Shown here: piece by piece, positions 1 through 9,036 of the stretch
Numbering within the stretch: position 1 is the first letter of the stretch
How the letters are laid out: each line of letters begins with the position of its first letter
DNA from: Bacillus sp. RAR_GA_16
GTDB taxonomy: Bacteria > Bacillota > Bacilli > Bacillales > Guptibacillaceae
Direction of reading: 5' to 3'
DNA length: 64,000 nucleotides
NCBI RefSeq assembly: GCF_020165985.1
Contig: NZ_JAIUKZ010000008.1
Coordinates: 124,001-188,000 of the forward strand
Made by a program: the position numbers and the translations under genes
Notes under the pieces: generated by a model
Told to the model about the DNA's origin: nothing
The model's input: only the letters and a program-made list of their open reading frames with translations
Databases searched by the model: none

Positions 1-485
1 ACATCCGCTAAATTCGTCTTTTTATAATCAATACTGTGCAGGTCAACTAACGTATCTACCATCGTTTCGGAAATGCTTCGACAGAGATCCTCAGTTGGCT
101 GAACGCCTTCAGGAAATGATGTATCAAGTACAATGCCTCTTCTTCTCTCCATAAGAAAGAATGGGGCATCAAGTAAAGTTTCATTGTAGAGATAAGGTTT
201 TGGTGCTAGTGGAAAAATAGGATTTAATTCTTTTAATATTGTAAACTCTCGCTGCATGTCGTGAGCTTTCGGCGCCACTGGTCCAAGTGGTGGTCTACGA
301 AGCACCGCTTCCCAATCGCCAATTGACAGCTGATACGTTAAATTGGAGTGCCCAGTGCCGAATTGTTCAACGAATAAAGGCTCATCACTCAAATCATTAA
401 TGTTTTTCTTGATAAAATCTTCAAGTTTCTTTGTGTCTAGCTCCTCTCCGTCTCGGACAGGGATGGTATCGTGTGAATAAGCCAT
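1..485 (-). CDS. Phosphotransferase (APH fold), ACAD10/11-type kinase, partial
   Basis: The first 161 codons are visible and the gene runs off the left edge. It starts at ATG 485 behind CAGGAGTG. The N-terminal lobe of an aminoglycoside-phosphotransferase-like kinase is recognisable: EQFGTGHSNLTYQL is the nucleotide-binding loop and WEAVLRRPP holds the strand that normally carries the ATP-contacting basic residue. This version matches the kinase domain that is fused to the dehydrogenase in animal ACAD10/ACAD11 and stands alone in bacteria. There it phosphorylates 4-hydroxyacyl-CoAs. The neighbouring ACAD at 7725-8933 is the expected partner. The catalytic HxD motif lies outside the window and could not be checked. 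Confidence 0.8.
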   Translation of the reverse strand, partial: MAYSHDTIPVRDGEELDTKKLEDFIKKNINDLSDEPLFVEQFGTGHSNLTYQLSIGDWEAVLRRPPLGPVAPKAHDMQREFTILKELNPIFPLAPKPYLYNETLLDAPFFLMERRRGIVLDTSFPEGVQPTEDLCRSISETMVDTLVDLHSIDYKKTNLAD

Positions 486-535
486 TTGCCACACTCCTGA
501 TTACATAATATTCAGTCATTAATCTCAAAAAATAG

Positions 536-940
536 TTAGAGGAGCTGATAAGATTCCTCCAGCTTTAAGCGTAAATCATCTGGGATCACTTCACTCGCTT
601 GTTTCTTGAAATCAAAATAAACGACTGTTGCCTCTCCTTCAGCTACGACCGCATTACTTTCCGTATCTTTTATATAATGCATAAGGGTGAAACTTTTTGA
701 CCCTATCCGCTTCACGGTTGTCTCAACCTGTAGAGACTGATTAAAATAGGCCTGTTTCAAAAAATCACATTTCGTAGAAACGAGAATGAACGGCCAATCG
801 TCTGTGCCAGTTCGCTTACCCAAATAATCGAAAAACTGAACGCGCGCTTCTTCCAGATAAATAAAATAACTAGTATTGTTCACATGGCCGAGCGCATCCG
901 TCTCACAAAATCTTACTCTAACATTAGTATGGACACTCAT
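536..940 (-). CDS. 4HBT-family acyl-CoA thioesterase
   Basis: A 134-residue single hot-dog-fold protein of the YbgC/4-hydroxybenzoyl-CoA thioesterase family, which hydrolyses acyl-CoA to free acid and CoA in the cytoplasm. The signature ETDALGHVNNTSYF (about residues 13-26) holds the catalytic Asp and the GHVNN loop, followed by the long helix EEARVQFF. AGAGGAAG precedes ATG 940. The gene sits 18 bp after the enoyl-CoA hydratase and 50 bp before the kinase, so it is probably co-transcribed. Its likely role is to release CoA from stalled intermediates of the cluster. The substrate cannot be predicted. Confidence 0.85.
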   Translation of the reverse strand: MSVHTNVRVRFCETDALGHVNNTSYFIYLEEARVQFFDYLGKRTGTDDWPFILVSTKCDFLKQAYFNQSLQVETTVKRIGSKSFTLMHYIKDTESNAVVAEGEATVVYFDFKKQASEVIPDDLRLKLEESYQLL

Positions 941-958
941 TTAACTTCCTCTTTTCTA

Positions 959-1735
959 TTACCTGTGAGTAAAGGCAGGCTTTCTTTTTTCCATAAATGC
1001 TTGTACGCCTTCTTTAATATCTTCTGTTTGAAAAACTTCTTCAAACAATTCTGCTTCAAGTTCAACGGCAGATGCAATTGGAAGGTGCGCACCATTGTTC
1101 ACTGCTTTTTTGATTCGGGATAAAGCCTGCAGCGATTGACCAGTTATTTTTGAAGCGAGTCCCTGAGCATAAGCCATGCCTTGTCCGGATGGTACCACGT
1201 GGTTTACAAGACCGTAACGATCTGCCTCTTCTGCTGAAATTGGTTCACCAGTGAACATCATTTCTTTTGCTTTCGCTTCTCCAATAAGTCTAGGAAGACG
1301 CTGCGTTCCTCCACCACCTGGGAAAAGACCTAACTTAATTTCAGGAAGTCCAAGCTGAGCATGTTCTTCTGCAATTCGCATATCACACGTCATTGCAAGT
1401 TCACAACCACCACCGAATGTTAGTCCATTAAGCACAGCAATTGTTGGTTTTGGAAAATCATCTAAATAATTTAATACCTGGTGAGTTTCCATTACGATAT
1501 TTTTAAAGCCAGTCTGTCCAATCCAATCTGGAAACTCTTTAATATCCGCCCCGGCCATGAAGGCTTTATTTCCAGCACCTGTTAAAATGACTGCAACAGC
1601 ATCTTGATTCGATTCTAGCTCAGTAAAAACCTCAAAAAGTTCAGTTGATACTTGTTTGCTCATCACATTTAAAGGGGGATTATTGACCGTAACGATAGCC
1701 GTCTTTTCATGAATTTCATACGTTACCATTTTCAT
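959..1735 (-). CDS. Enoyl-CoA hydratase/isomerase
   Basis: A 258-residue crotonase-fold enzyme, predicted to add water to trans-2-enoyl-CoA in beta-oxidation. The oxyanion-hole segments AFMAGADIKEF (about residue 58) and GLTFGGGCELAM (about 104), and the active-site region GLPEIKLGLFPGGGGTQRLP (about 129), are all present. Its ATG shares one base with the TAA of the preceding dehydrogenase (TAATG), and AAGGAGTG lies just upstream, so translation is probably coupled. Isomerase or hydrolase activity within the same superfamily cannot be excluded. Confidence 0.88.
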   Translation of the reverse strand: MKMVTYEIHEKTAIVTVNNPPLNVMSKQVSTELFEVFTELESNQDAVAVILTGAGNKAFMAGADIKEFPDWIGQTGFKNIVMETHQVLNYLDDFPKPTIAVLNGLTFGGGCELAMTCDMRIAEEHAQLGLPEIKLGLFPGGGGTQRLPRLIGEAKAKEMMFTGEPISAEEADRYGLVNHVVPSGQGMAYAQGLASKITGQSLQALSRIKKAVNNGAHLPIASAVELEAELFEEVFQTEDIKEGVQAFMEKRKPAFTHR

Positions 1736-2619
1736 TAATTTTTCACTCCTTCTTTTGTGTAGTCATACCAGCCTTTTCCTGTTTTCCTTCCCAATGTTCC
1801 AGCTTTTACTTTATCCTCGATGGCTTTCGATGGCTTGTCTTCAGGATTTCCCGTTTCGTTATAACGTTGTTGCATTACGTAATACCCAACATCTATTCCA
1901 GATAAATCCATTAATTCAAATGGCCCAATCGGGTGATTTAGAGCTTTGCGACAAATTAAGTCGATATCTTGGAAATTCGCAATTCCTTCTTCGTACAAAT
2001 ACATCGCTTCTTTCTGCAATGCACCTAGAATTCGATTCGCAACGAAGCCTGAAATTTCTTTCTTCAGCAGTACTCCAGTCCGATTAATGCGTTCGCAAAC
2101 TGCCATCGTAAGCTGGGCGGTTTCTTCAGAAGTTTCTTCACTCATAACTACCTCCACACAGTCCATAACTAATGGCGGGAAGAAGAAGTGCATGTTGACC
2201 ACTTTTTCTTTACGATTCGTTGCGGATGCAATTAAGGAGTTTACAATTGTAGAACTATTCGTCGCTAGTATGGTATTTGGATCTGCCAATTGATCGAGCT
2301 TTTCGAACACTTCACGCTTCACATCTAATTTTTCAACAATGGCTTCAATAATGAAGTCTGCTCTTACTGCTGCTTCTTCAAGATTCGTTGAGAATTGAAG
2401 TCTTCCAAATGCTTCTGTTTTTTGATCTTCGGTGATTTTACCTTTCTTAACCCACTTTGACATTATTCCTTCAAGCTTCTCTCCTGCATCTTTTAGAGCT
2501 GATTCATTGATATCTTGAATCATTGTTTCGTATCCACCAAGCGCACAAAGCATTCCGATTTGGTGCCCCATAGATCCGGCTCCTAGTACCGTAATCGTTT
2601 TGATTTCTTCAATTTTCAT
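1735..2619 (-). CDS. 3-hydroxyacyl-CoA (3-hydroxybutyryl-CoA type) dehydrogenase
   Basis: A 294-residue single-function dehydrogenase that oxidises L-3-hydroxyacyl-CoA to 3-ketoacyl-CoA with NAD. The Rossmann motif GAGSMGHQIG is at residues 14-23. The catalytic region SSTIV..HFFFPPLVMDCVE keeps the His and Glu, but reads HFFFP where most relatives have HFFNP. GFVANRILGAL holds the conserved Asn and opens the C-terminal helical domain. It is the first gene of the downstream transcription unit. GAGGAGG precedes ATG 2619, and a TetR-type palindrome lies only about 20 bp upstream of the start. Confidence 0.88.
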   Translation of the reverse strand: MKIEEIKTITVLGAGSMGHQIGMLCALGGYETMIQDINESALKDAGEKLEGIMSKWVKKGKITEDQKTEAFGRLQFSTNLEEAAVRADFIIEAIVEKLDVKREVFEKLDQLADPNTILATNSSTIVNSLIASATNRKEKVVNMHFFFPPLVMDCVEVVMSEETSEETAQLTMAVCERINRTGVLLKKEISGFVANRILGALQKEAMYLYEEGIANFQDIDLICRKALNHPIGPFELMDLSGIDVGYYVMQQRYNETGNPEDKPSKAIEDKVKAGTLGRKTGKGWYDYTKEGVKN

Positions 2620-2636
2620 TTTAAGTCCTCCTCAAA

Positions 2637-2656
2637 GTAACTAACCGGTTAGAATG
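2637..2656. promoter_or_regulatory. Probable TetR operator 1
   Basis: The perfect palindrome CTAACCGGTTAG is at 2641-2652 and continues as ACATTCTAACCGGTTAGTTA on the minus strand. It matches the sites at 8962-8981 and 12236-12254. It lies between the TetR gene and the hydroxyacyl-CoA dehydrogenase, just ahead of the ribosome binding site. A second pair of half sites, AACCG and CGGTT, sits spread apart at 2667-2686. Confidence 0.7.
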
Positions 2657-2699
2657 TTTTCATCGCAACCGCTTTCATTTTCGGTTAAGAGAGGAAAGC

Positions 2700-3269
2700 C
2701 TATACGCTCTCCTCAATCCCATTTAGAACCATATCAACAAAAATACTCGCTACTTCTTTATCTGATACAAGGCCATTCGGCTTATACCACTGATAGGTCC
2801 AATTTGTAATACCTAGTATGGCAAACGTTACGATATCAATATTGAGATCTTTTCTGAATTCACCAGTTTCAACACCCTGTTTCAAAAGGTCCTGAAAGTA
2901 ATAGCGGATTTGATCACGCTTAGGAAGAATTTCAGCAAGATTTTCTTCTTTTAAATTCTTCATTTCTCGAAAGAAAACTCGCGCACTGTGTCCTTCTAAT
3001 TCAACGTTATGGATGAGCATATAAACCATATCGTAGAGTTTTTGTTTACAACTTTTAGACACGTCTTCTAAAATTTCTTTCTGTTGTTTAATCATGCCAT
3101 CAATATAAGATGAATGGATCTCCATTAACAATGCTTCTTTACTCTTAAAATAATAATAAAACGTTCCTTTAGTTACACCGATTGCATCCACAATATCCTG
3201 AATCGACGTTTCACTAAATCCATTTTTTTCAAACAGTTCAATACTTTTAACAGTTAGTTTGTGTTTCAT
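2700..3269 (-). CDS. TetR/AcrR-family transcriptional regulator
   Basis: A 189-residue TetR-family protein. The N-terminal helix-turn-helix is clear: ELFEKNGFSETSIQDIVDAI then GVTKGTFYYYFKSKEALL (residues 11-48). The C-terminal two-thirds form the helical ligand-binding domain. Lying inside an acyl-CoA catabolic cluster that has three matching palindromes, it is probably the local repressor, released by an acyl-CoA (as for FadR of B. subtilis). AGAGGG precedes ATG 3269. None of the three AACCGGTT palindromes stands in front of its own start, so autoregulation is not evident. Confidence 0.9.
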   Translation of the reverse strand: MKHKLTVKSIELFEKNGFSETSIQDIVDAIGVTKGTFYYYFKSKEALLMEIHSSYIDGMIKQQKEILEDVSKSCKQKLYDMVYMLIHNVELEGHSARVFFREMKNLKEENLAEILPKRDQIRYYFQDLLKQGVETGEFRKDLNIDIVTFAILGITNWTYQWYKPNGLVSDKEVASIFVDMVLNGIEESV

Positions 3270-3344
3270 GCTAGTACCCTCTCAATCTATCAATCTTCAT
3301 TGATTAAGATTATATCATAAGGAGGTTACTTGAAAGCATCCAAC

Positions 3345-4961
3345 CTATACCTGACGTGCTTCATCACGAATGGAACGTCTTAAAATTTTTCCTACACTCG
3401 TTTTAGGAAGCTCATCTCGAAACTCTACAATTTTAGGTACTTTATATGGGGCCATTTCATCTTGACAATAAGAAATAACCTCTTCCTCGGTTAATGTCGC
3501 TCCCGGTTTCTTCACGATAACTGCCTTAACCGTCTCACCGCGATAAGGATCAGGAACACCAACAATCACTGCCTCCATAATTCCTGGGTGTTCATAAAGG
3601 ATTTCTTCAATATCACGAGGATAAATGTTATAGCCACTAGCTATAATCAAATCTTTTTTCCGATCAATGATGTAGACATAGCCATCTGCATCCATTTTTG
3701 CTATATCTCCAGTGTATAACCAGCCCTCACGCAACGTATTTGCCGTTTCTTCTGGCATGTTCCAATATCCCTTCATCACCTGTGGCCCTCTTATTACAAG
3801 TTCACCTGTTTCACCGACAGGTACCTCAGTACTGCCATCACCTAAATCTACGATCCTATATTCTGTTGAAGGAAAACCAATCCCGACACTACCAGGCTTA
3901 CGTTCCCCAAAAGGAGGATTCACATGAGTGGTTGGAGAGGCTTCACTTAGCCCGTATCCTTCAAGAATTTTCGCTCCTGTTTTTCGTTCGAATTCTTTCA
4001 TTAACCCTACTGGCATCGGTGCGCTTCCGCTATTACACGTACGAATGCTTCCCAAATTGTATTTTTCAGCATCGGGGTGATTTGTTAAGGCAACATACAT
4101 CGTTGGAACGCCTGGAAACATTGTTGGTTTTTCTGTTTCAATTGTTTTTAATACTTCATTTACATCGAATTTCGGCAGTATGACACTCTCTGCTCCAATT
4201 CGAATGGATAAATTCATGCACGATGTCATTCCAAATACATGGAACAAAGGAATCACTGTTAAACACTTTTCTTCACCAAATGTAAATTCGTCTTTAAAAA
4301 ATTCTAGACATTGTTCCACATTCGCCATTAAATTACGATGGGTAAGCATCGCTCCTTTCGATCTACCCGTGGTTCCACCAGTGTACTGAAGAACAGCAAT
4401 CTCTTCTTTAGGGTCAATTGAAATTTCTTTAAGCGACTCCGTCGTACTTTGAATAAACTGGTCGAATGTAAAATCCGGTGCGAAGTTTGCTTCCGTAGGC
4501 TGAAGAGAAACAACAACCACGTTTTTAACATTGGTTTCGTTCTGTATAGCTTTCAGTCTTGGATAAAGAGCATCATAAATGACAATCGTTTCCGCCCCAG
4601 AATCGGCTAATATGTACTGAAGTTCACGTTCTACAAGCATCGGATTGATCTGGGTAACTGTCCCTCCCGCTTTTAACACGCCATAATAGCTAATTGCAAA
4701 TTGAGGACAATTTGGTAACATAAGCGCAACGCGATCCTTAGGTTGCATTTCACAAGTATGTTGAAGAGCTGATCCGAAAAGGGACGAAAGATGTCCAAGT
4801 TCTCGATAAGTTATTTTCTTATGATAAAAGGAGAGTGCGACCTGATCTGGAAAGTCTTGAACCGTTTTCAATAACATGTCTTGGAGTGATACATTCGGGA
4901 TATCAATCGTACTGGAAATGGAATTGGGGTAATGTTTGATCCAACTTTTTTGCTCGTTCAT
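3345..4961 (-). CDS. Acyl-CoA ligase (AMP-forming), FadD-like
   Basis: A 538-residue ANL-superfamily enzyme that activates a carboxylic acid to acyl-AMP and then acyl-CoA. The P-loop YTGGTTGRSKGAMLTH is at about residues 195-210, GYGLSEASPTTH is the A5 motif, and WLYTGDIAKMDADGYVYI with DRKKDLIIASGYNIYP are A7/A8. The catalytic lysine lies in the C-terminal LPKTSVGKILRR. Length and motifs fit long- or medium-chain fatty acid ligases. GGAGGTGTAAGG precedes ATG 4961. It follows the SDR gene at 19 bp. It is one of two ligases in the cluster. Confidence 0.9.
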   Translation of the reverse strand: MNEQKSWIKHYPNSISSTIDIPNVSLQDMLLKTVQDFPDQVALSFYHKKITYRELGHLSSLFGSALQHTCEMQPKDRVALMLPNCPQFAISYYGVLKAGGTVTQINPMLVERELQYILADSGAETIVIYDALYPRLKAIQNETNVKNVVVVSLQPTEANFAPDFTFDQFIQSTTESLKEISIDPKEEIAVLQYTGGTTGRSKGAMLTHRNLMANVEQCLEFFKDEFTFGEEKCLTVIPLFHVFGMTSCMNLSIRIGAESVILPKFDVNEVLKTIETEKPTMFPGVPTMYVALTNHPDAEKYNLGSIRTCNSGSAPMPVGLMKEFERKTGAKILEGYGLSEASPTTHVNPPFGERKPGSVGIGFPSTEYRIVDLGDGSTEVPVGETGELVIRGPQVMKGYWNMPEETANTLREGWLYTGDIAKMDADGYVYIIDRKKDLIIASGYNIYPRDIEEILYEHPGIMEAVIVGVPDPYRGETVKAVIVKKPGATLTEEEVISYCQDEMAPYKVPKIVEFRDELPKTSVGKILRRSIRDEARQV

Positions 4962-4979
4962 CCTTACACCTCCGAGTAA

Positions 4980-5732
4980 TTAAAACGTTAATCCGCCTCC
5001 GTCAACAAGAAGACTTGTCCCTGTAACGTAAGAGGCTTCATCCGAGACTAGGAACAGCACGGCGTTTGCAATTTCCTCTGGTTGTCCGATTCGCTTAAGC
5101 GCGTTGGCTTTTGATATAATGGGCCATTTACGTTCATCTTCCCTCCAGGGAGTGACGATGTTTGTATCAATTACTCCAGGGCACACAGCATTCACTCGAA
5201 TTTTCTTACTTCCGTATTCAAGTGCAGCATTTTTAGTTAACGTAATCACTCCACCTTTAGAAGCATTATAAGGGGCCATGTATTTTTTCCCTTTGAACCC
5301 TAATAGGCTTGAAGTATTAACAATTGCCCCACCATTTCTTTTTTCCATTAATGGAATGCTGAATTTCATCCCTAGAAATACACCTCTCAAGTTAATCGAT
5401 ACAACACGGTCCCATTCATCTACCGTCAAATCAGCTAATTTCACTTCTTCATTACTAACCCCAGCATTATTAAAAAGAATGTCGAGGCCACCATAGTGCT
5501 TTTCACACTCTTCTACAAGCGCTTTCATTTCTCCTTCATTTGCCGTGTCTGTTTTCACAAATATGGCATCGCCACCCATTTTACGAACTTGTTCGACAGT
5601 TTCTTCTCCAGACTCAGCGTGAATATCAGAGACCACTACCTTTGCTCCTTCATCAGCAAAGCGAAGCGCGGTTGCTCGACCGATTCCTCCACCGCCTCCA
5701 GTTACAATTGCAATCTTATCCTGAAGCCTCAT
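4980..5732 (-). CDS. Short-chain dehydrogenase/reductase (SDR)
   Basis: A 250-residue classical SDR. The NAD(P)-binding TGGGGGIGRATA is at residues 11-22, NNAG follows at about 88, and the catalytic Tyr and Lys are in YNASKGG. The C-terminal LFLVSDEASYVTGTSLLVDGG is typical. The start was set at ATG 5732 behind AAGGAGGGATGAA; a longer frame would run into the thiolase gene. It lies 11 bp after the thiolase stop. The probable role is oxidation or reduction of a hydroxy/ketoacyl intermediate, for example a 4-ketoacyl-CoA. The exact substrate is unknown. Confidence 0.88.
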   Translation of the reverse strand: MRLQDKIAIVTGGGGGIGRATALRFADEGAKVVVSDIHAESGEETVEQVRKMGGDAIFVKTDTANEGEMKALVEECEKHYGGLDILFNNAGVSNEEVKLADLTVDEWDRVVSINLRGVFLGMKFSIPLMEKRNGGAIVNTSSLLGFKGKKYMAPYNASKGGVITLTKNAALEYGSKKIRVNAVCPGVIDTNIVTPWREDERKWPIISKANALKRIGQPEEIANAVLFLVSDEASYVTGTSLLVDGGGLTF

Positions 5733-5743
5733 TTCATCCCTCC

Positions 5744-6913
5744 TTATTCGCGCTCTAAAACGGTTGCAATTCCTTGCCCCCCACCAATACAAGCAGTGAT
5801 CAGCGCATATCTACCTTCTCGACGTTCAAGCTCATAAATCGCTTTTGTTGCGAGAATTGCTCCAGTTGCACCTAATGGATGGCCATGTGCAATCGCGCCA
5901 CCGTTAACATTTACAACATTTTCATTCATTTTCAATTCACGATCACAAGCCAATACCTGTGCGGCAAACGCCTCATTTATTTCAATCAAATCCATTTCGT
6001 CAAGGGATAATCCTGTTTGTTTCATCAATTTTTGTGTAGCTGGAACTGGTCCGATTCCCATTATATTCGGATCAACACCGCTAACCGAATATCCTCTCAC
6101 TACCGCAAGGGGTTTTAATCCAAGGCTTTCAGCTTTTTCGCGAGACATCACAATTAAAGCGGATGCTGCGTCATTTAAGCCAGAGCTAGACCCCGCTGTA
6201 ACGCTTCCTCCTTTTTTAAATACGGGAGGTAACGAAGCTAGACGTTCGATCGTCGTTTCAGGTCTTGGATGTTCATCCTTTGTTACAGTAATCGGATCCC
6301 CTTTTCGAACAGGGACATGAACAGGTGCAATTTGTGATTCAAAATAACCTTCAGCCATCGCTTTGCCCATACGCTCCTGACTCCTTAGTGCAAAGGCATC
6401 CTGTTCTTCTCTCGTAATCTCATACTTTTCTGCTAAGTTCTCTGCAGTAATCCCCATCGGAGGATCGCCAATTTCATCAGGGGAAAGACGTGACTTCATG
6501 AATCGGGGCGGCATCGTACTGTATGGTTTAGAAGGCTTTTCCATCAAATAAGGCGCCTGACTCATGCTTTCTGCTCCCCCAACGACATAAACATCCCCAT
6601 CTCCAGATTTAATGGCTTGTGCAGCAAGATTGATCGCATTCAATCCTGATCCACACTGACGGTCAATTGTTAGTCCAGGAATTGAAAGAGGAAGACCGGC
6701 CTGCAAAGCTGTTAGCCTTGCAATATTCCCCCCACCGCCAATAACATTTCCGAAGATCACATCATCGATTGATTCAAGATCTAATTTGATACGTGCTACT
6801 GCTTCTTTAAGTGCGATTGCGCCAAGCTCATGTGCTGGAATCGTTGCAAACGCTCCACCCTGTCTTCCAATTGGTGTTCGAACACTTGAGACAATTACTG
6901 GATCACGATTCAT
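5744..6913 (-). CDS. Thiolase (acetyl-CoA acyltransferase)
   Basis: A 389-residue thiolase that cleaves 3-ketoacyl-CoA to acetyl-CoA and a shortened acyl-CoA. The nucleophilic Cys is in DRQCGSGLNAI, the catalytic His in NGGAIAHGHPLGATGA, and the second Cys in TACIGGGQG. ATG 6913 is preferred because AAGGAGGAG lies 8 bases upstream; an earlier in-frame ATG at 6934 overlaps the stop of the previous SDR gene and lacks its own site. It sits centrally in the cluster and would complete the beta-oxidation cycle. Confidence 0.92.
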   Translation of the reverse strand: MNRDPVIVSSVRTPIGRQGGAFATIPAHELGAIALKEAVARIKLDLESIDDVIFGNVIGGGGNIARLTALQAGLPLSIPGLTIDRQCGSGLNAINLAAQAIKSGDGDVYVVGGAESMSQAPYLMEKPSKPYSTMPPRFMKSRLSPDEIGDPPMGITAENLAEKYEITREEQDAFALRSQERMGKAMAEGYFESQIAPVHVPVRKGDPITVTKDEHPRPETTIERLASLPPVFKKGGSVTAGSSSGLNDAASALIVMSREKAESLGLKPLAVVRGYSVSGVDPNIMGIGPVPATQKLMKQTGLSLDEMDLIEINEAFAAQVLACDRELKMNENVVNVNGGAIAHGHPLGATGAILATKAIYELERREGRYALITACIGGGQGIATVLERE

Positions 6914-6933
6914 ATCATTATTCTCCTCCTTCA

Positions 6934-7707
6934 TTACATTGCATGCTGTCCACCATCGACAATTAGAATATCACCAGTCACATAATTCGAAGCATTTGAT
7001 GCCAAAAACAATGCTGCCCCTTTGAGATCATCGTCTGTTCCAAAGCGTTTCAGTGGCGTTGTTTCTAACATCCTCTCACCACCCGCTTCAATTAACCCTT
7101 TTGACATTTTTGTAGGGAAAAAGCCAGGTGCAATTGCATTTACATTAATATTGTAGCTCCCCCACTTAACAGCAAGGTCTTTCGTAAAGGTGATCACTGC
7201 ACCTTTACTCGTGTTATAACCGATTGCATCCATATAGCGAGGGTCAGCACCACCAAGACCTGCTACAGAAGCAATGTTAATGATTTTCCCACTTTTTTGT
7301 TTGATCATTTCTTTCCCAACAGCCTGGGCAAATAAGAACGTACCGGTGACGTTAACCTCCATTACTTTATGCCAGGCTTGAAGCGGCATTTCCACTACAG
7401 GTGCCCCCCATGAAGCGCCGCTGTTGTTAACGAGAATATCGATACGACCAAATTCCTTCATTGTTTCATCAACGACATGTTGAACTTGTTCTTGATTTGT
7501 TACATCACAATCAAACGCCAATGATTTGACTCCAGCTGCTTTTAATTCCTCACTAACAGCTTCACAAGCTTCTCGTTTTCTTGAGCAAATCACAACGTTT
7601 GCTCCTGCCTCTGCAAATCCTTCAGCAATTTGCTTCCCGAGGCCTCTTCCTCCCCCTGTTACAATGGCTGTCTTTCCTGTTAAGTCAAATAATTCCATGA
7701 CGTTCAT
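6934..7707 (-). CDS. Short-chain dehydrogenase/reductase (SDR)
   Basis: A 257-residue SDR with cofactor loop TGGGRGLGKQIA (residues 17-28), NNSG in place of the usual NNAG, and catalytic YNTSKGA. It starts at ATG 7707, seven bases after AAGGGGG. It resembles the gluconate 5-dehydrogenase/3-ketoacyl-ACP reductase branch, but context suggests an acyl-CoA or acyl-thioester substrate. It is 17 bp downstream of the acyl-CoA dehydrogenase. It is only distantly similar to the SDR at 4980-5732, so the two are unlikely to be redundant. Confidence 0.88.
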   Translation of the reverse strand: MNVMELFDLTGKTAIVTGGGRGLGKQIAEGFAEAGANVVICSRKREACEAVSEELKAAGVKSLAFDCDVTNQEQVQHVVDETMKEFGRIDILVNNSGASWGAPVVEMPLQAWHKVMEVNVTGTFLFAQAVGKEMIKQKSGKIINIASVAGLGGADPRYMDAIGYNTSKGAVITFTKDLAVKWGSYNINVNAIAPGFFPTKMSKGLIEAGGERMLETTPLKRFGTDDDLKGAALFLASNASNYVTGDILIVDGGQHAM

Positions 7708-7724
7708 ATTTCATCCCCCTTATG

Positions 7725-8933
7725 TTAGCGATATTTCTTCAATTCTTGTCTCGCTACTGCACTGCGATGTACCTCGTCAGGACCGTCAGCTAGCCGAAGC
7801 GTTCTCGCGTTTGCCCAGTGAGCCGCTAACGTATAATCATCACTTACACCAGCACCTCCAAATGCTTGAATGGCTCGGTCAATTACGCGGAGAGCCATAT
7901 TTGGCGCCACTACTTTAATCATCGCAATTTCTGCTTTGGCTTCTTTATTTCCTACCGTATCCATCATATAAGCTGCTTTTAGTGTAAGTAGTCTCGCCTG
8001 TTCAATCTCAATACGAGAATCGGCAATCCACTCGCGAACGACACCTTGTTCAGAAATTTTCTTTCCAAAAGCTTCGCGACTTTGTACACGCTTACATAAA
8101 TCTTCAAGCGCTCGTTCTGCTGTTCCTATTAATCTCATGCAGTGATGAATTCGTCCTGGACCAAGTCTCCCTTGAGCTATCGCAAAGCCTTTTCCTTCTT
8201 CCCAAAGCATATTTGAAGCTGGCACCCTAACATCTTTGTACTCGATTTCCGCATGTCCATGCGGAGCGTGGTCATAGCCAAAAACAGGAAGCACTCGCTT
8301 TATCGTGACGCCTTTCGTATCAAGTGGAACGAGAATCATGGACTGCTGTTCGTGTTTTGATGCATTCGGATCATTCTTACCCATGACAATGGCGATTTTA
8401 CATCTTGGATCTCCTGCACCAGAAGACCACCATTTCGTTCCATTGATGACGTATTCATCCCCATCACGTTCAATGCGGGCTTGAATATTTGTAGCATCAG
8501 AAGAAGCAACATCCGGTTCTGTCATTGAGAAGCAGGAGCGGATTTCTCCAGTAAGGAGGGGTTCTAGCCACTGTTTCTTTTGTTCGTCTGTACCGTAACG
8601 TACTAATACTTCCATATTTCCAGTATCAGGGGCCGCACAGTTAAATACTTCAGGTCCAATCATGGATCGTCCCATTACTTCACAAAGAGGAGCATATTCA
8701 GCATTTGTTAATCCAGCCCCATATTCACTTTCGGGAAGAAAAAGATTCCATAATCCAGCCTCTTTCGCTTTCTTTTTCAATTCTTCCATGATCGGAGGAA
8801 TACTTGACCATCTACTGTCTTGTTCTGAGAGCTGTTCTTCATACACCTTTTCATTTGGGTATACATGTTCATCCATAAATGTCGTTAATTTTTCAAGGTA
8901 CGTTCGGCAACGCTCGGAATAATCAAAATTCAT
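7725..8933 (-). CDS. Acyl-CoA dehydrogenase, ACAD10/11 type
   Basis: A 402-residue FAD-dependent acyl-CoA dehydrogenase. FAD-binding segments [16 protein letters not shown] and [14 protein letters not shown] are followed by the helical domain with [35 protein letters not shown] and the C-terminal [15 protein letters not shown] and the overall pattern match the ACAD10/ACAD11 subgroup, which uses the fold to eliminate phosphate from 4-phosphoacyl-CoA. A matching kinase lies at 1-485. It has its own SigA promoter and TetR-type operator, so it leads the second transcription unit. Ordinary dehydrogenation remains possible. Confidence 0.88.
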   Translation of the reverse strand: MNFDYSERCRTYLEKLTTFMDEHVYPNEKVYEEQLSEQDSRWSSIPPIMEELKKKAKEAGLWNLFLPESEYGAGLTNAEYAPLCEVMGRSMIGPEVFNCAAPDTGNMEVLVRYGTDEQKKQWLEPLLTGEIRSCFSMTEPDVASSDATNIQARIERDGDEYVINGTKWWSSGAGDPRCKIAIVMGKNDPNASKHEQQSMILVPLDTKGVTIKRVLPVFGYDHAPHGHAEIEYKDVRVPASNMLWEEGKGFAIAQGRLGPGRIHHCMRLIGTAERALEDLCKRVQSREAFGKKISEQGVVREWIADSRIEIEQARLLTLKAAYMMDTVGNKEAKAEIAMIKVVAPNMALRVIDRAIQAFGGAGVSDDYTLAAHWANARTLRLADGPDEVHRSAVARQELKKYR

Positions 8934-8961
8934 CTATTGTTCGCTCCTTTTAACCGATATC

Positions 8962-8981
8962 TAACTAACCGGTTGGTATGT
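8962..8981. promoter_or_regulatory. Probable TetR operator 2
   Basis: The minus strand reads ACATACCAACCGGTTAGTTA, an imperfect palindrome around AACCGGTT. It lies immediately downstream of the -10 box of the acyl-CoA dehydrogenase promoter, a position where a bound repressor would block transcription. It matches operators 1 and 3. Confidence 0.72.
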
Positions 8982-8991
8982 TCTTACAAAC

Positions 8992-9020
8992 AGTATAAAT
9001 TTATTATTCTCAATATTCAA
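8992..9020 (-). promoter_or_regulatory. SigA promoter of the acyl-CoA dehydrogenase unit
   Basis: On the minus strand, -35 TTGAAT (9015-9020) and -10 TATACT (8992-8997) are separated by 17 bp. The predicted start falls just before operator 2, with a leader of about 50 bases. Confidence 0.7.
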
Positions 9021-9036
9021 TACATTTTAATAAAAA

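Noticed and set aside
3698-4183. 161-codon plus-strand open frame
   Set aside because: It lies wholly inside the acyl-CoA ligase gene on the opposite strand, without a ribosome binding site or recognisable family.
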